Both the position numbers and the translations under genes were made by a program. Of a stretch of DNA of 64,000 nucleotides, positions 44,751 to 51,870 are shown piece after piece. The number at the start of each line of letters is the position of its first letter. Position 1 is the first letter of the stretch. The notes beneath the pieces were generated by a model, which made no database searches, was not told where the DNA came from, and was given only the letters and a program-made list of their open reading frames with translations. The stretch is from Lactobacillus sp. ESL0791 (GTDB lineage: Bacteria > Bacillota > Bacilli > Lactobacillales > Lactobacillaceae), in NCBI RefSeq assembly GCF_029433255.1, contig NZ_JAQTHU010000001.1:372001-436000 (forward strand), in the 5' to 3' direction.

Positions 44751-44785
44751 AATTCGGCGCCGAATTTTTGCATTTAACCGGTTAA
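44751..44785 (+). promoter_or_regulatory. Two palindromes upstream of lrgA, candidate LytR sites
   Basis: AATTCGGC/GCCGAATT (44751-44766) and TTAACCGGTTAA (44774-44785) are perfect palindromes 7 bases apart, 73-107 bases before lrgA. LytTR proteins bind paired sites, so this is the likely operator. The pairing could also form hairpins in RNA. Confidence 0.5.
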
Positions 44786-44857
44786 TCGCTTCCAAATATT
44801 TCTATTTAAGTTATCTTATGATCAAGAATAATTACGATAGAAGAAAGGAAATATGTT

Positions 44858-45310
44858 ATGAAAGAAGATAAAAAAGACGAGAAAAAATCAGCGCCGATCT
44901 TGTTTCAGATGCTGATTTACGCCGCAATTTTATTTGTGTCACAGATGATTTCAAGTATGATGCCGAAGCAGTTTCCGGTACCAACACCGGTAATTGGCTT
45001 GGTTTTGCTCTACGTATTGCTGACGTGTCATATTGTGAAAGTTGAGTGGGTTGACTCGTTCGGCAGTGCCTTGATCGCGTTGATTGGTTTCTTGTTTGTT
45101 CCGTCAGGAATTTCTTTGGCAGCCAATTTAAAAATTATGCAGTCACAGGGTGTGCAGCTGGTAATTGTTATTTTACTGGCAACAATCATTCTGCTGGTTG
45201 TCACCGCTTATACGGCAAGAGTGCTGGAATGGTGCAAGAAGAAGATAATGGCGCACTTCAAGATGGGCGGTACCCATCAATCTCATGCTAATGTGGGAGG
45301 CAATAAATAA
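44858..45310 (+). CDS. lrgA: LrgA/CidA-type holin-like protein
   Basis: The 150-residue protein has four hydrophobic segments (about 14-125) between charged, Lys-rich ends, as in LrgA/CidA. These small membrane proteins, with LrgB, affect murein hydrolase activity and pyruvate handling in other Firmicutes. The stop overlaps the lrgB start by one base (ATAATG). LytSR upstream is the expected regulator. The N-terminal tail (MKEDKKDEKKSAP) is unusually charged. Confidence 0.92.
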   Translation: MKEDKKDEKKSAPILFQMLIYAAILFVSQMISSMMPKQFPVPTPVIGLVLLYVLLTCHIVKVEWVDSFGSALIALIGFLFVPSGISLAANLKIMQSQGVQLVIVILLATIILLVVTAYTARVLEWCKKKIMAHFKMGGTHQSHANVGGNK

Positions 45311-46038
45311 TGATTAAGTATCTGACTAATCCCTTGTTTGGTGTATTTTTATCACTGTTCGTCTTTTTAATCGGCCAGTGGCTGTTTAAAAAGTCAAAAG
45401 GATTTTTCCTTTTCCAACCGCTGTTTGTTGCAATGGTTCTAGGAATTGCAATCTTGGTAGTTTTAGGCAAAATGTTAGGAATGAGTACAACGCAGGTTTA
45501 TACTCAGGCGTATAAACCTGGTGGCGATCTCATCTTCTGGTTCTTGACCCCGGCCACAATTGCCTTTGCCGTTCCGCTGTATAAGCGTAACGACGTGGTC
45601 AAGAAGAACTGGGGGATCATCCTTTTGAGCCTAGTTATTGGGACGATCATTTCGCTGTTTGCAATTACTTTGGTATCAAAACTGATTGGTTTGGACAAAG
45701 TCGGAATCGAATCCATGCTCAGTCAATCGGCAACAACAGCGATTGCATTGCCGCTGACAACGGCCATCCACGGCAATGCTTCGGTTACAGCTATGGCATG
45801 TATCCTGAATGCTGTAATTATTTATGCTTTGGGTAAACCGCTCATCAAATGGTTTAGACTGAATCAGGATCCGGTTGGTGCCGGTCTTGGTTTGGGAACT
45901 GCCGGCCACACGGTTGGTTCTGCATTCGCACTTGAGCTGGGTTCAGTTCAAGGAGCCATGGCAGCTGTAGCCGTAGTTGTAATTGGCTTGGTTGATAATT
46001 TGTTGGTTCCAGTGTTTGCACACATGTTTGGATTATAG
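45310..46038 (+). CDS. lrgB: LrgB-type membrane protein
   Basis: The 242-residue protein is highly hydrophobic, with about 7 membrane segments. Its sequence has the LrgB family stretches FWFLTPATIAFAVPLYK, ATTAIALPLTTAIHG and GLGTAGHTVGSAFALELG. It is co-transcribed with lrgA (1-base overlap). The LrgAB pair acts in the plasma membrane, possibly as a pyruvate importer or as a modulator of autolysis. Which role applies here cannot be read. Confidence 0.93.
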   Translation: MIKYLTNPLFGVFLSLFVFLIGQWLFKKSKGFFLFQPLFVAMVLGIAILVVLGKMLGMSTTQVYTQAYKPGGDLIFWFLTPATIAFAVPLYKRNDVVKKNWGIILLSLVIGTIISLFAITLVSKLIGLDKVGIESMLSQSATTAIALPLTTAIHGNASVTAMACILNAVIIYALGKPLIKWFRLNQDPVGAGLGLGTAGHTVGSAFALELGSVQGAMAAVAVVVIGLVDNLLVPVFAHMFGL

Positions 46039-46089
46039 AGTGCAAGTTCTGGTTTAGAAATTTTTAGAGTTTATGATTACTTACTAAAG

Positions 46090-46125
46090 ATGCACGGGAA
46101 CGTGGAAGTTCTCGTGTATTTTTTA
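46090..46125 (+). terminator. lrgAB terminator
   Basis: ATGCACGGGAAC and GTTCTCGTGTAT pair with two G-T pairs and are followed by TTTTTT. Confidence 0.82.
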
Positions 46126-46680
46126 TGATTAAAAAATCTGCTGTAAATGATAACTTTGTCCTTATCAAAATTTCTATTGATATTTTACTTTTGATGAACG
46201 AAGTTGAACGAAACTGAAGCAAAATAGTGATTTTTTGAAGCGATTGTTCATGATAATCGTTCAAATCTGCGCTGCATAATTCGTTGCTTGGAGCAAAAAA
46301 ATTACAAAAAATATTGTATTATTAGAGAGTAATACCAATTTAAGAACAGGTAGTGCTGATTCTTGGAAGCAGTGGTAGCCTAATTTTAAGAATAGAAAGA
46401 GCACCCGCTTGAATTTTTGTTGTTTTTTCGCATACCGGAGAGTTTTTCAACTAATTGGAATACGATCACTTGAAATTTAATTTATTCTTTAATAAATCCG
46501 AATTATTTTTAATTCTAAAAGTAATATTCTTGGCAAAAAGCGAATTTTATTTGCAAAATTGTTTGAAATTTCACGAATTTTATTCTAAAATTATTGAGGA
46601 AATTATCAATTGGTAATTATTATTTCTAAGCTAGAAACAAAATTTGGGATTTAAAAAATAATTTTTGGAGGATTTACCAA
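46126..46680 (+). other. Long 5' region of the binding-protein gene, possibly structured RNA
   Basis: No ORF is seen in these 555 bases. At about 46350-46415 GTGCT-gATTCTT can pair with AAGAAT-agaaag-AGCAC, enclosing GGAAGCAGTGGTAGCC, an arrangement like a folded leader or small RNA. I match it to no known riboswitch (no RFN, T-box, SAM or TPP blocks). Everything else is A/T-rich. The downstream gene has a strong TTGGAGGA binding site. Confidence 0.3.
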
Positions 46681-47988
46681 ATGAAGTTAAATAAAAAGTG
46701 GGCAGTGGCAGCTGTTGCTGCTTTGGCCTTAATGGGCACAGCCGCTTGTTCGAATGGCAAGAGCAATTCGTCAAGTTCAGGCATTCCCAGCAAGATTGAC
46801 AAGAAGACAACTGTTGTCTTCTGGCACGGAATGCAGGGCGATCAAGCAACAACCCTGAAGAAATTGACCGCAGAATTTGAGAAGAAGAACCCGAATATCA
46901 ACGTTAAGCTTGAGGGACAGGGCAGTTACAGCGAGTCACAAAATGACCTGCAGGCCAAAATTAATTCGACCTTGCAATCACCAAAGAATCTGCCAACAAT
47001 TACGCAGGCCTATCCTGACTGGCTGACGGCCGCCGCTAAAAACAAGATGCTGGTTGACCTAACACCTTACATTAATAATAAAGATGTTGGCTGGGGCAGT
47101 GTTAAGGCTTCAGGAATCAGAAGCGATTTGCTCAGCGGGGCCACGATTAACGGCAAGCAATATGGTATTCCGTTCAATAAATCAACTGAAATTATGATTT
47201 ATAACAAGGATATGTTTAAGAAGTATGGCATTAAGCAAGTCCCAACAACGATGGCTGAATTAAAGCAGGATGCGCAAACCATCTATAAGAAGAGCAACCA
47301 TCAGGTTGTCGGTGCCGGTTTTGATTCGCTTTCCAACTACTATGTTTTGGGCATGAAGGATGAAGGCGTCGACTTCTCTAAGAATATTGACTTTGCTGGC
47401 TCAACTTCTAAGAAAGTTTTAAATTACTATGCCGATGGTATTAAAGATGGTTACTTCAGAATGCCCGGTTCCGACAAGTACCTGTACATTCCGTTTACTA
47501 ACAAAAAGGTTGCAATGATCATCACCAGTTCTTCGACCGAAACCTGGGTCAAGGGCAGCCTGAAAAATAAGTTTACTTATGATGTCGCTGCACGTCCTGG
47601 TAAGTACACGATGGGGCAAGGAACGGACATTTATATGTTCAAACAAGCAAGTGCAATGCAAAAAGCTGCTGCTTTCAAATATATGAGGTTCCTGGTTTCT
47701 AAGGAAAGTCAACTAACATGGGCTAAGGCCACAGGGTATATTCCGGTTAACAGTGCTGCCGCTGAGTCAAGCGAGTACAAGGATAACAAGGATCTAAAAT
47801 TGCCGGCACAATTAGAAAATGCAATGACTGATTTGTACAGTGTTCCGGTTGTTAAGGATGCCGGTGCTACTTATGGTTTGCTGAACCCAATTATGCAAAA
47901 CATTTTGGCAGCAGCACAGAAGAAGCAGAATATTGATAATGCGATTAAGTCTGGCAAGACTAAGTTTGATGCTTCATGGAAGCAATAA
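46681..47988 (+). CDS. Extracellular sugar-type solute-binding lipoprotein
   Basis: The 435-residue precursor has a lipoprotein signal with lipobox GTAAC (Cys23) and a Ser/Asn-rich tether. A class-I sugar ABC binding-protein fold follows (TTVVFWHGMQGDQ, LTAEFEKKNPNINVKLEGQGSY, WAKATGYIPVNSAA). The overall look is UgpB/glycerol-3-phosphate or oligosaccharide-type. It should sit on the outside of the membrane and deliver a ligand to a permease. No permease or ATPase gene is adjacent on either side, so it must share a transporter encoded elsewhere. The gene has its own terminator. Confidence 0.88.
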   Translation: MKLNKKWAVAAVAALALMGTAACSNGKSNSSSSGIPSKIDKKTTVVFWHGMQGDQATTLKKLTAEFEKKNPNINVKLEGQGSYSESQNDLQAKINSTLQSPKNLPTITQAYPDWLTAAAKNKMLVDLTPYINNKDVGWGSVKASGIRSDLLSGATINGKQYGIPFNKSTEIMIYNKDMFKKYGIKQVPTTMAELKQDAQTIYKKSNHQVVGAGFDSLSNYYVLGMKDEGVDFSKNIDFAGSTSKKVLNYYADGIKDGYFRMPGSDKYLYIPFTNKKVAMIITSSSTETWVKGSLKNKFTYDVAARPGKYTMGQGTDIYMFKQASAMQKAAAFKYMRFLVSKESQLTWAKATGYIPVNSAAAESSEYKDNKDLKLPAQLENAMTDLYSVPVVKDAGATYGLLNPIMQNILAAAQKKQNIDNAIKSGKTKFDASWKQ

Positions 47989-48043
47989 ATTTTAATTATG
48001 ATATGAAAAAAACAGGCTTAGGCCCAATGTCATTAAGTTAAAC

Positions 48044-48081
48044 AAAAAAGGTTTATTGTACAAATGCAATAAGCCTTTTTG
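48044..48081 (+). terminator. Terminator of the binding-protein gene
   Basis: AAAAAAGGTTTATTG and CAATAAGCCTTTTT form a long stem around a short loop. Confidence 0.9.
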
Positions 48082-48249
48082 CTTGTCTTCTTTCCTTTCT
48101 TCGTCGTCTTAATAACTATCTTCATTTTAGAATTGAATTTGGTTACTTGTCGTATTCACAAAAATTAAGAAATAAGCTACGATATGGAAAGAAAAGGATA
48201 ACACGTTATTCAGTATAAAAATATGCAGTGCAAGTTGACTATTTGTAAG

Positions 48250-48280
48250 GTACTGGTGGTCGTAATTGACCGCTTTTTTT
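48250..48280 (+). terminator. Possible terminator of unknown upstream RNA
   Basis: GTGGTC-gtaatt-GACCGC followed by seven T residues lies with no ORF directly before it. It may end a small transcript from 48090-48250 or be a leader hairpin of the next gene. Confidence 0.45.
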
Positions 48281-48326
48281 GCTAATTTCTCATCATTACA
48301 GTTATTCTGCAAAGGAGATGAATAAG

Positions 48327-48626
48327 ATGACTGACAAAATAATTCCAACTCCTAAAATTAGTGAGTTTTTAAAAGAAGATTTTATGGAGCCACTGAACTT
48401 ATCTGCTTATCGCCTAGCAAAAGATATTCATATGCCTACTTCAAGAATTCAAGATATTTTACATGATCGCAGAGAAATAACTGTTGATACATCTGTTAGA
48501 TTGGGTAAATATTTCAATGTATCAGATCGCTACTTCCTAAATTTACAAAATGATATTGATTTGCGAAATGCAAAATTGAATAACGCCAAAGATTATGCGG
48601 CTATTCAAAAATGCCAGCTCGTATAA
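48327..48626 (+). CDS. HigA-like antitoxin (XRE helix-turn-helix)
   Basis: The start is the ATG at 48327 (99 residues), 9 bases after AAAGGAG; longer readings have no support. The protein is nearly all XRE-type helix-turn-helix (LSAYRLAKDIHMPTSRIQDILHDRREITVDTSVRLGKYFNVSDRYFLNLQ, read in pieces from about 24). It matches HigA/VapI-type antidotes. HigA usually follows the toxin gene higB. No HigB ORF lies in the 330 bases upstream, so it is a solitary antitoxin or a free regulator. Confidence 0.8.
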   Translation: MTDKIIPTPKISEFLKEDFMEPLNLSAYRLAKDIHMPTSRIQDILHDRREITVDTSVRLGKYFNVSDRYFLNLQNDIDLRNAKLNNAKDYAAIQKCQLV

Positions 48627-48636
48627 TATAGATTAA

Positions 48637-48677
48637 AAATGCCGTCTATCGCCAATTCGATAAACGGTATTTTTTTA
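48637..48677 (+). terminator. Terminator of the HigA-like gene
   Basis: ATGCCGT-CTATCG and CGATA-AACGGTAT pair around CCAATT and end in a T-run. Confidence 0.82.
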
Positions 48678-48753
48678 ACCTGGTATTTCTTTAACTGGGT
48701 AATACCCCAAATTAATGTTACGATTATTAGGTAGAAAATTAGGGGTGAGAGCA

Positions 48754-49671
48754 ATGATTAGACAGCAGAATTTTCCCGTGGAAACAAATTATAAATGGTA
48801 TGACATCAGCAATTTGAGCGAAAATGACAGCATCAAGCTGCAGGATGATTACAACTTTACGCCGGACATAATTTCTTATATTTCGGACCGGCACGAGCGT
48901 CCCCACTATGACTATGATATTCATACCCATACCCACCTGCTTGTTTACGATGTGCCGATTTGGCCGACAACGGTGATCAAACATTTTACTTCGCACCCGA
49001 TTACTTTTTTGGTATTAGGGAAAAATATTTTCACGTTTCATACGGAAGCGACGAGCTATATTTTTGACCAGTTTAACGATACACCGATGCGCCAGGAACT
49101 TTCCGAGGCTAGGGATGTGACGGAACTGCTAATGAAGTTTTTGCTCTTTTCCTCGCAGTATTTCCAACGCGCCGTTACCCAGCTGGATGATGAGCGGAAT
49201 AATTTGGACCAAAAGTTGTCCGACAATATTGACAATAAAGATTTGGTGCAGCTGTCGAACATTGAAAAAAGTCTGGTTTATTTGTCCAGTTCGATTCAGA
49301 CAAACTTGATGATGCTGCGCAGCCTGCGTGATTCCGAGCTGCAGTTTACTAAGGAAGCCCGGGAAGTTTTGGATGATGTTCTGATAGAATCTAACCAGTC
49401 ATCGGAAATGGTCAAAATTTCCCAGCAGGTTACGCAAACACTGTCGGCCACCTCCAATAATATGATGAACAATAATCTGAATGACACCATGAAATTCTTG
49501 ACCGTTTGGTCGCTGGTTTTAACCGTGCCGACGATTTTAACCGGCTTTTACGGGATGAATGTGTCGCTGCCCGTTGGCCACAGTTCGTTTGACTGGCTGG
49601 TAATTATTGTGTTTTCAATTTTGCTGATGGTCTGGCTGATTGTCTTGATGAAGCGGCACCATTTCTTTTAA
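48754..49671 (+). CDS. CorA-family divalent metal transporter
   Basis: The start is the ATG at 48754 (305 residues), 5 bases after AGGGGTGAG; an upstream in-frame ATG has no binding site. A large cytoplasmic N-terminal domain with long helices precedes two C-terminal membrane segments. The pore motif YGMN (in TGFYGMNVSLP) is typical of CorA/Mg2+ channels. It moves Mg2+ or similar divalent ions across the plasma membrane. The next gene begins 12 bases later, so they may be co-transcribed. Confidence 0.92.
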   Translation: MIRQQNFPVETNYKWYDISNLSENDSIKLQDDYNFTPDIISYISDRHERPHYDYDIHTHTHLLVYDVPIWPTTVIKHFTSHPITFLVLGKNIFTFHTEATSYIFDQFNDTPMRQELSEARDVTELLMKFLLFSSQYFQRAVTQLDDERNNLDQKLSDNIDNKDLVQLSNIEKSLVYLSSSIQTNLMMLRSLRDSELQFTKEAREVLDDVLIESNQSSEMVKISQQVTQTLSATSNNMMNNNLNDTMKFLTVWSLVLTVPTILTGFYGMNVSLPVGHSSFDWLVIIVFSILLMVWLIVLMKRHHFF

Positions 49672-49683
49672 CAGGAGCAGATC

Positions 49684-50598
49684 ATGAAAAATAAAGTACT
49701 TATCGGGTCTCTTGCAGCCACACTTGTCGCTTTCATTCTTTATTCGGCCAATTTGCGACGCATAAATAATGCTTCAATCAAAGTAATTACCCCTTCTTCA
49801 AGTAAAATCATTAAAAATAAAAAAGCCCAAAAAAGGCAAGAACCCCAGCTGGGCACGGTTGAATACAGCAACCATATTAAAATTGCCAAGGGCAGTAATC
49901 GTGAATTGGCAGGGGCAATTAAGTCGGCGATGGGTCTAGATGACAGTTACCAGGTTGCGGTTCAAGATCTGCGTTCGGATAAATTTGCACGGGTTGCTAA
50001 TACGACTAAAACCCACCAAGTTACTGGAACAGCCAAGCTGTTTTTACTGGCAGCGATTTATTACCAGGAACAAACGGGCAGGTTTAATCCGCATACGGTG
50101 ATCAAAATAACCAAAGCCGATCGTGTCAAAGGGGAAAAGTTCCTGCAGAAAGGCATGATGTACGGCGTCACCTATCTGCGGCAGGCAATGATGCGAGGCA
50201 ATCGCACGGCTGCCAATGCCTTTGTTAGGAAAATCGGCCCGAAAAAAATAACCGCCTTCTTACATAAACTGGGGGCAACGGACACGACGGTTTTTGTACG
50301 AAGCAAACAGTTGCGGGCAACGACGACGGCTGTGGACTTAAACAAAGTGATGGTCGGGCTTTATCACGGAAAAGTTTTGAATAGGCAATATTCTGATTTG
50401 GCTCTGTCGCTTATCAGATCTACTAAGTTTAAGATTCAATTGACCAAGAATCTGCCTGCCAATGTGTGTGCGCTTGGTGACGGTAATTCCGCCGTGGCCC
50501 TTGTGCAATCTGCTAGGCGTGTCTACTGCGTGGCAGTTTGGTGTGAACATGATAATAATTTTAAAAATTTGGGCTCATCCGTAAATAAAATGTTATAA
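49684..50598 (+). CDS. Beta-lactamase-fold extracytoplasmic protein without the catalytic Ser
   Basis: The 304-residue protein has an N-terminal membrane anchor or signal (LIGSLAATLVAFILYS). The class A beta-lactamase/serine-hydrolase-like domain runs from about residue 75. The region of the SxxK motif reads TGTAKLFLLAAIYYQ, with Gly in place of the nucleophilic Ser. The usual SDN region reads RGNRTAANAFVRKIG, where Asn is replaced by Arg. Both changes argue against acylation by beta-lactams or peptides. It may be a binding or structural relative instead. It begins 12 bases after corA. Family by pattern; function open. Confidence 0.72.
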   Translation: MKNKVLIGSLAATLVAFILYSANLRRINNASIKVITPSSSKIIKNKKAQKRQEPQLGTVEYSNHIKIAKGSNRELAGAIKSAMGLDDSYQVAVQDLRSDKFARVANTTKTHQVTGTAKLFLLAAIYYQEQTGRFNPHTVIKITKADRVKGEKFLQKGMMYGVTYLRQAMMRGNRTAANAFVRKIGPKKITAFLHKLGATDTTVFVRSKQLRATTTAVDLNKVMVGLYHGKVLNRQYSDLALSLIRSTKFKIQLTKNLPANVCALGDGNSAVALVQSARRVYCVAVWCEHDNNFKNLGSSVNKML

Positions 50599-50651
50599 TA
50601 AAATAAGAGACAACTAATTATTACTCATTCATTACAATTGAGGGTTTAACA

Positions 50652-50813
50652 ATGGTCAAAAAAGATCAAGGCAACGACGTTAATAGTAAAAAATTAGAAC
50701 CACAATCATTTTCTGAAGCAAGATTGTTTAAAATTTTGGAAGAAAGAACAAGACTGCTCGCTATGGAAGATCCAGATAAGGTGATTCATATAAACGAGCG
50801 TCGCGGCTTTTAG
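50652..50813 (+). CDS. Small 53-residue hypothetical protein
   Basis: An ATG with GAGGG nearby opens a 53-codon frame encoding a charged, soluble helical protein. It has SFSEARLFKILEERTRLLAMEDPDKVI in the middle and an NERRGF end. Charge distribution and length look like a real small protein, and a TAATTATTACTC stretch precedes it. It lies just before the MITE-like element. Function is unknown. Confidence 0.5.
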   Translation: MVKKDQGNDVNSKKLEPQSFSEARLFKILEERTRLLAMEDPDKVIHINERRGF

Positions 50814-50815
50814 CA

Positions 50816-51015
50816 AAGAAGTGTCTGGGAAAAAACTAGATACGAAAAGGAACGTTAGTTTTTAATATTAACGTTCCTTTTTGGATATAAATAATTAATC
50901 GGATTATGCTGCAAAAAACTTATCTAAGTTAAAAATAATTCCAGAAGCATTCGATTTTTGTAGATGTGTTTAAGGCATATCTATAAAAATTAGAGTTTTT
51001 TCCCAGACACTTTTT
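50816..51015. repeat. MITE-like element with 18-bp terminal inverted repeats
   Basis: AGTGTCTGGGAAAAAACT (50820-50837) is perfectly repeated in inverted form at 50994-51011, with A/T extension on both ends. The 200-base unit has no ORF. Inside lies a long hairpin (AAAAGGAACGTTA/TAACGTTCCTTTT at 50845-50882) that also works as a terminator. Length, inverted ends and non-coding centre fit a miniature transposable element or a dispersed palindromic repeat. Confidence 0.6.
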
Positions 51016-51219
51016 AGTTTGGCAAAGTAAAAGGATAGTCAAATCGGCTATCCCCTTTAACGCTTGTAAGTAATCTATTAATTTTTGAAAGCGTTAACTA
51101 TCTATTTACTAATTTTAGCGCATTTACACTGCCTTTGGCTACTTTTCTGCTTAACAGCAAATATTGACGGATTAACTGCCATTAAGCATTCCTGAACCAG
51201 CAAAAGCAGCAGCAAATTA
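51016..51219. other. Intergenic region with a hairpin
   Basis: GGATAG-tcaaatcgg-CTATCC (about 51031-51051) is a hairpin followed by CCTTT. No ORF with a binding site is visible in either strand. Confidence 0.35.
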
Positions 51220-51234
51220 TTTACAATTTGTAAA
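51220..51234 (+). promoter_or_regulatory. Operator palindrome of the TetR gene
   Basis: TTTACAATTTGTAAA is a perfect palindrome with one central base, 64 bases before the regulator. The half-sites recur at 54778, upstream of the zinc-ribbon gene. Confidence 0.55.
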
Positions 51235-51297
51235 TTGTATTCTTCATTGTGTAGTGCTATTATTGGGGAAGCAAAATTTAGTTACGGAGGGATGAGA

Positions 51298-51849
51298 ATG
51301 GTTCATAAGCGTAATCTTGACTTGGATAAAATAATTCAGGAGGCAACTAAGCTGATCTGTGAGCAGGGTCTGACAAAGACAACGCTGCCCAATCTGGCGA
51401 AAGCTCTTGGGGTTCGGTCACAATCGCTTTACCATTATGTGTCGGGCAGAAAGCAGCTGCTGTCGCTTGTCGGGGCAAGCCGGATTAAGCTTCTGCATCG
51501 TGAATTGGTTGACCAATTGATCGGCTTTGCCGGTAGCAATGCACTGCTGAAGTTTGCAGATGTTGTCCGGTCGTTTATTTTACATGATCCGGCCCTGTTC
51601 AGCATTCTTTACCATTTGAATGAATATTCGGGAGAGGATGCCATTACGCTGGAAATTATTAATATTATCGCTTTAGCTGAAAAGTTAAACCTAAAAAATA
51701 CTAGCATGGTTTCACTCCATGCCTTGCTTGGTTCGGTACTGGGCTATGTTTTTTTGGACAAGGCAACATTTTTCAAAGATGAAGATGATGAAAAAGATAA
51801 TCGAAATTATCACGAGATGATTTTACGGCTGGTTCAGCCAGCGGCTTAA
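51298..51849 (+). CDS. TetR/AcrR-family regulator
   Basis: The start is the ATG at 51298 (183 residues), just after GGAGGG; a near ATG at 51292 is possible but overlaps the binding site. The N-terminal helix-turn-helix reads TLPNLAKALGVRSQSLYHYVSGRKQLL (about 27-53). The C-terminal part (about 75-175) resembles TetR_C_33-type ligand domains. It is followed 21 bases later by the large exporter gene, and probably represses it and itself through the palindrome at 51220. Confidence 0.9.
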   Translation: MVHKRNLDLDKIIQEATKLICEQGLTKTTLPNLAKALGVRSQSLYHYVSGRKQLLSLVGASRIKLLHRELVDQLIGFAGSNALLKFADVVRSFILHDPALFSILYHLNEYSGEDAITLEIINIIALAEKLNLKNTSMVSLHALLGSVLGYVFLDKATFFKDEDDEKDNRNYHEMILRLVQPAA

Positions 51850-51870
51850 TAGTAGAAAGGAAAATAAATC

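Noticed and set aside
51060..51215. Minus-strand coding remnant before the TetR gene
   Set aside because: Short open pieces exist but no start with a binding site and no recognisable protein.
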